Shown piece after piece: positions 59,613 through 64,000 of a stretch of 64,000 bases of DNA; the first letter of the stretch is position 1, and each line of letters begins with the position of its first letter. This DNA is from Rhynchopus sp. YZ270_cl-10. Taxonomy: Eukaryota; Euglenozoa; Diplonemea; Diplonemida; Diplonemidae. Below the pieces are notes generated by a model. That model saw only the letters and a list, made by a program, of their open reading frames with translations, was not told where the DNA came from and searched no databases. Position numbers and translations under genes: made by a program. The stretch lies in assembly GCA_964035575.1 (NCBI GenBank), contig OZ037837.1, positions 1,178,001 through 1,242,000 on the forward strand. The letters run 5' to 3'.

Positions 59613-61337
59613 ATGGTGTCTGACACGCAGCCCACCGCACCACAGATGCCGAGCTGTGAGAACTGTGGCGTGCCTGCACAGCTGCAGTGCGGGAACTGCA
59701 TGGAGCTGTTCTTCTGCGACACACCTGCGTGATATGACGCTTGCCACACAAGGCCACGTGACCGTGAGGCACATCGCGGTTCTGTGACTGCGTACGGGAC
59801 GTCGTCGAAGTGTGCACATCACCCAGGCCAAGAGCTGTGCCTCGTCTGTGAAGACCCTGCGTGTGGAGACGCGTTGATCTGCATGCGCTGTGACAAGTGC
59901 GACACACATGCGGGACACAAGACAGTCGACATCACGGACTACATGAAACGCCAACATGACATCCTCCACTCACACGTGTCAGACCTGACAACACAGCGGA
60001 CTGCTGCAGAGGAGAAGTGCCGTGTGCTTGAGGCACTCCCACCCACAGAGGACAGGTACAAAGACCTTCTCCTGCAGACACACGTCGGTCACCTCGTGAT
60101 GCGTGAGGATGTGTCGCGCAACGAAGTCATGTGTGAGGAGGAGGTGGCACGGAGCTTCCTCACACAGGCACTCAGTCGTGAAGGGGAGGTGTGTGCACTG
60201 AAGACGTTTGTTGCGAAGGCAGGACACATGATTGCTGAGTGCGAAGCGGTGTGCCAGCTTGGGGACGACCAGGTGCTGCGTGCGGTCACAGAGTCGCAGG
60301 CCGTTGTGCGGAACATCAACAGCATGGCAGCGAGTGGAGACCGCCACCGCCTTGTGGGTGCTGCAGACCCACACACAACGTTTTCCCTGAAGCTGCCTGT
60401 TTCGAACGTGCACGACGCCCTTGCCCAGATGTCTGCACTTGTTGTGCCTGTACTTGTGCAGGGGTTGGATGGAGTGGAACACGAGATTGAGGTGAGTGTG
60501 GATGACACGGGCAGGGACTTGCTTCGGAAGGTGGCGTCTGCAGTGGGGTTGCGTGAAGACTGCTTCGACATGACTTTCAGAGATGAAGTGATTGCAGAAG
60601 GAGAGGACGTGGTGCAGCTGAGGGGTCACAGGGTTGTTGTAACGCAGACCAGCACAGAGAGGAGGAAGCAGGATGCCATTGCAGCACTTCGTGCGTTGGG
60701 TGAGACAACACTTACAAAAGCAAGGTTGAAGCAGGTGACTGATCCGAAGGTGGCTTGCTTGCTCCTGCAGGCACAAGTTGTGACTGCGATTCCAGACAAG
60801 TTCTTCTTGAAAACTGCAGTGACGTGCATTGATCTCAGTCATGCGTCTGCTGTGACTGTGATTGGGAACGAAGTCTTTCGTCACTGCACATCTTTGACCA
60901 AAATTGATTTGAGTGGATTGCAAGCTGTCACCACGATTGGGCACTTGTTTATAGGCGAGTGCACATCATTGTCGAACGTTGATCTTAGTGGATTACAAGC
61001 TGTCACCTCGATTGGGGGATGGTTCCTCGCAGGGTGCACATCGTTGTTGACAGTTGATTTGAGTGGATTGCAAGCAGTCACCACGATTGGGAACTTGTTC
61101 CTCCACGACTGCAAATCATTGTCGACAGTTGACTTGAGGGGATTACGATCTGTCACCTCGATTGGGGACAGGTTCCTCCACGGGTGCATGTCATTGTCGA
61201 CAGTTGATCTGGGTGGATTACAAGCTGTCACCCATACTGGGGGCTTGTTCCTCGACAAGTGCCCATCATTGAAGACCTTGCATGGAAAAGACAAATGCAG
61301 CAGTGTCGTACTCAGCAAGTTACCACAGCACTTATGA
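59613..61337 (+). CDS. B-box, ubiquitin-like and LRR fusion gene with in-frame TGA
   Basis: From the ATG at 59613 the start matches the B-box gene at 44300, but codon 40 is TGA (59730-59732) where that gene has TGC (Cys of the first finger). Beyond it the frame is open for 535 codons. It encodes the B-box (CAHHPGQELCLVCED, CMRCDKCDTHAGHKTVDI), a helical region, a ubiquitin-like domain near 60440-60650 (VLVQGLDGVEHEIEVSVDD, DLLRKVASAVGL), the family linker (DAIAALRALGETTLTKARL, VACLLLQAQVVTAIP) and six LRRs of 25 residues (TVDLSGLQAVTTIGNLFL). It is the only gene here with all three modules. Either the TGA is a recent nonsense change with a shorter product from a later ATG, or it is read through; a selenocysteine is conceivable but I see no supporting signal. 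Confidence 0.75.
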
Positions 61338-61671
61338 GTGAGAAGCAAGAAACGCGTTCACTTTGCAGCAGTTGGTGTTGTGCATCTTCACCCCTCGCAC
61401 TGTGTGGTCAGCTGCACGACGGCTGCTCTGCACTGTGCTGAGATGTGCTTCTTTATTATTTGTGCATTGTTCGGTGTGATCTGGTTCACGAAACCTTCAA
61501 AAATTTAACCTTTCCCCATTTTTCTGTGGCACCTCTTTTACCCTGCTCCCCTTAGGTGTAAGGCCAGTAATGTTTTACGTCACAGCGTTTCACTTCTTGT
61601 AATTGTCTACAAAAAGGAAGTTTTCAGCATACAAAGATAGACAGTATTTTTTTCTGCACTTTTTTTTGTAG

Positions 61672-61728
61672 TACCGTATTCGTACAAATTATTGACTGTA
61701 CTAATGTTCGACCTTTTCAGAATTTGGT
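61672..61728 (+). mobile_element. Partial copy of the TACCGTATTC MITE
   Basis: TACCGTATTCGTACAAATTA, then TAATGTTCGACCTTTTCAGA. It matches the reverse complement of the right half of 29713-29854 with about 30 internal bases missing, and has no second end. Confidence 0.6.
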
Positions 61729-62146
61729 TACAAATGACGACAAAATGAAATTCTTTTCCCCTTCATTTGGGTTTGTGCATATTTTATGTGAGAGCAATGT
61801 GCAAGGTTGGACCCCTGTAGTCATGATAAAAGCCATGATGCCATTGAGCGACTCATAGGCGCATGAGTGATAGACGTTGTCGCTGTGGTATCCCGCCGTC
61901 GTCAGAGGAAGGTGTATTTTTTTTTTGAAACAACTGCCTTGCAAAGGTTGTAGGGGAGGAAATGAAAACATATCTGAGTGTGCCCGAATTTTTGATGTGA
62001 GCGATGTAAACACGACACAACTTATCCACAGAAAAGTTTTTGATTTTGTCCCTACACACTCCACAAAAATTCGGTGCGATCAACGAAAAATTCTTTTTCT
62101 GATTTCGTTTCTTTCTTTATCAGACTAGCTCAAACTCAGATAACAG

Positions 62147-62193
<47 letters not shown>

Positions 62194-62334
62194 ACACAGG
62201 AGGGTGTTCAAATTTCCCGTTTTTCCCTTTTCTCCCGTTTTTCCCTTTGTCTTTGCCATTTTTTTTTCCAAAAAAAAAAAAATTTTTTTTTTTTGACGAG
62301 GCAATTTTCACTTAGGTGAAAACTTTCACTTAAG

Positions 62335-62482
62335 GTGAAAAAAAAAATTTTTTTTTCGAAAAATTTTTGGCCCCCTGGGGTGGGTCTTGGGGCACCGAAA
62401 AATGCCAAAAAACGCAAAAATCGGGTGTTTTGAGCATCTGTGGTTACACCATATACACGTCTCTGAACAAGCCTATACTATA
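62335..62482 (+). repeat. A/T-run plus GAGCATCTGTGG repeat, copy 2
   Basis: TTTTTTTTCGAAAAATTTTT, GGGGTGGGTCTTGGGGCACC, AATCGGGTGTTTTGAGCATC, then GTGGTTACACCATATACACG. It is nearly identical to 63868-64000. Confidence 0.7.
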
Positions 62483-63048
62483 CCCAAAAGTGGCTAGGCA
62501 AGGCCGTGTTTGACCAAAAAAAAAATTTTTTTTTTTCAAAAAAACCTCAGTCCGGAAGTATCACCTCAACCGGTTACCTGCCGTAAAAGAGAGAGAGGTT
62601 ACAGAACTATTGTAAGAAATTAAAAAAAAATTCAAAAAAAAATCGAGTTTTCGTCACCTGTGGGTGGTCGTAGGATCGAAATTTGCGAAAAATTTTCACT
62701 TTTTTTTTTTGACCCAAAAAATTTTTTTTCGACAAGGCAACGGGAAAAATGACTAAGGGGAAAAGGGAAAAAAGTTTTATTTTGCCTGGACGGGGATGGG
62801 GGCGGCTTTGTCTAGATTGTTTTTATTTTGTAGTCTTTTGTTGGGTTAAGGGGATTGGCAGACAACACTGAGGACCTCCTTGGGCCACAGCTGTTGGCGT
62901 TGTCTAGCTCTACCCGGCTGTACACGGTCGGCCTGAAAACAGGTCCGAATCTAGGCTATGTGAACGAAATAAAAATAGCCAAAAAAGAAGGAGAAAGGGA
63001 AGAAGGGGGGGGGAGAGGGGAGAAAAAGTAAAAAGAAGTCTCTAAAGT

Positions 63049-63846
63049 CTATGCGGCGGAGCGAAGGCGCGTCTGCACAAGACTCCTCAGGCGATTGCAC
63101 AGCGTCGACGCCTTCCTCAGCTCCTCCTGACTCAACATCGGCCTCACTGCAGTCCTCCACCGCCCACAGTACTCGAAAGCCTCCGCCGCCGTCATAGAGT
63201 CCCCGCCTTGGGAGCTGAAATGAGTGGTAGTGGGATAGAACAACCCCTCCCACTCATCCGCGGTCTCTGGAATAGGCAAGTCAAACCCGGGGCAGGGCGC
63301 TATGTCATTCCATACCGGCACAGGGTTCGGGAGGGCTGGTGGTGCGGATTGGTAGCCACTCTCCGATGGTGTGTCTGTGCTGGGGACCGAGGTTGCGCCA
63401 GGCAAGGGAACTGCGTGCTGGGACCCGCCAAGGAGGTCCGCGGAGTACGCACTGTCTTGCGAGGCGACGTGTGGCTGCTCACTCGTGTCAGCGTGAGAGT
63501 GAGCTGCCTCAGAGGACGTGTATACGGGGAGGGCTGGGGTGGTGTTTGAATAGCCACTCTCCGTATGGGTCCTTGATGGCTGCGCCTGCGACGTAGCGAC
63601 CTGCGGAACAGCGTGAGGCTGCTCTCTCGTGCTGGTGGATGAGGGAACAGCCACATCAGACGCGGGTACGGGGAGGGCTGCGTGGGTGTTGTAATAGCCA
63701 CTCTCCGTATTTGTCTGATGCTGCTGAGACTCGTCCGATGCAGAGTGCGCCTGCGACGAAGTGCCAGGTTGGACAGGGGTCTGCACGACCTGGGGCGCGT
63801 GGGAATTTTGAGGATCCTCTATTTTGAGGATCGTTTTCACAGTCAC
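63049..63846 (-). CDS. Hypothetical Pro/Ser/Thr-rich protein, 5' end uncertain
   Basis: An open frame of 265 codons on the minus strand, with no ATG near its beginning, so an upstream exon is missing or it is a fragment. The first 170 residues are rich in Ser, Thr, Pro, Gln and His and hold three units of the form ESGYxNTxPALPVxxS. The last 85 residues are different and helix-like (DEWEGLFYPTTTHFSSQGG, AAEAFEYCGRWRTAVRPMLS, EELRKASTLCNRLRSLVQ). GC content is well above the flanks, which supports coding. It lies between two direct copies of an A/T-rich repeat (62335-62482 and 63868-64000), as if carried in a 1.5-kb cassette. I recognise no family. Confidence 0.45.
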   Translation of the reverse strand: MTVKTILKIEDPQNSHAPQVVQTPVQPGTSSQAHSASDESQQHQTNTESGYYNTHAALPVPASDVAVPSSTSTREQPHAVPQVATSQAQPSRTHTESGYSNTTPALPVYTSSEAAHSHADTSEQPHVASQDSAYSADLLGGSQHAVPLPGATSVPSTDTPSESGYQSAPPALPNPVPVWNDIAPCPGFDLPIPETADEWEGLFYPTTTHFSSQGGDSMTAAEAFEYCGRWRTAVRPMLSQEELRKASTLCNRLRSLVQTRLRSAA

Positions 63847-63867
63847 ATTTTACCTTAGCAAAATCTG

Positions 63868-64000
63868 AAAAAAAAAATTTTTTTTTCGAAAAATTTTTAG
63901 ACCCCTGGGGTGGGTCTTGGGGCACCGAAAAATGCAAAAAAACGTAAAAATCGGGTGTTTTGAGCATCTGTGGTTACACCATATACACGCCTGTAACTCC
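63868..64000 (+). repeat. A/T-run plus GAGCATCTGTGG repeat, copy 3
   Basis: Same text as 62335-62482, running off the end of the window. Confidence 0.7.

Larger units (their letters stand above)
61338..63048. other. Intergenic region
   Basis: No gene seen. Contains a MITE fragment (61672-61728), a run of 40 T (62153-62192), and the A/T-run repeat at 62335-62482. The text at 62848-62882 is the inverted form of 50196-50228 (AAGGAGGTCCTCAGTGT). Confidence 0.55.

Noticed and set aside
1-64000. CRISPR array, rRNA, tRNA or spliced-leader RNA genes
   Set aside because: No regular spacer array, no recognisable rRNA text, and no tRNA or spliced-leader sequence found by eye.
1-64000. LTR, retroviral or Polinton-like element
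   Set aside because: The only reverse transcriptase belongs to a non-LTR element with an AP endonuclease; no capsid, envelope, integrase or long direct terminal repeats were recognised.

Overview
The window is nuclear DNA of a protist-like eukaryote. One gene has six GT-AG introns (donors GTATGT or close variants, pyrimidine-rich acceptors ending CAG). Products include a nuclear-basket nucleoporin-like protein, B-box fingers, an NLR-like NACHT protein and BspA-type leucine-rich repeats (LRR). A non-LTR retrotransposon is present. Coding DNA is GC-rich; the DNA between genes is AT-rich, with homopolymers (one run of 40 T), palindromes and dispersed repeats. I cannot fix the lineage from sequence alone. 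Almost every convincing gene lies on the + strand; two weak ones are on the - strand.

Layout. 1-515: 3' end of an LRR gene with a basic tail. 1809-2840: ankyrin-repeat protein. 3589-11865: seven-exon TPR/Mlp-like coiled-coil nucleoporin. 11866-16690: non-coding, with a 1.06-kb element bearing 256-bp inverted arms and a nested cloverleaf palindrome. 16690-16940: broken B-box fragment. 17562-22817: large protein with ankyrin-like region, ADP-ribosyltransferase, NACHT, pentapeptide repeats and 14 WD40 units, the most striking gene here. 23446-24149: doubtful minus-strand gene. 24202-25122 and 25810-27024: two ubiquitin-like (UBL)-LRR genes. 28510-28851 and 39164-39505: two near-identical NTF2/SnoaL-like genes in a 1.3-kb duplication. 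30082-36759: a third UBL-LRR gene split by a 5.1-kb LINE. 40077-41357: PPR-like, probably mitochondrial. 41957-43372: guanine deaminase. 44300-45667: B-box protein with GFPSF repeats. 47068-49029: type I membrane protein. 49030-59180: gene-poor, rich in foldback elements. 59613-61337: B-box + UBL + LRR gene with an in-frame TGA. 63049-63846: doubtful minus-strand Pro/Ser/Thr-rich frame.

Themes. Domains are shuffled locally. The same B-box N-terminus is joined once to GFPSF repeats and once to UBL-LRR, and is left as a fragment upstream of the NACHT gene. A UBL domain plus a conserved helical linker plus 25-residue LRRs recurs in four genes. Upstream DNA is shared: one ~130-bp block sits about 430-525 bp before four different start codons. 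A hairpin element of ~45 bp recurs about ten times, often directly followed by a pyrimidine tract and AG. The NACHT, UBL-LRR and B-box genes together look like an expanding recognition/ubiquitin/ADP-ribose gene set; an immune-like role is inference.
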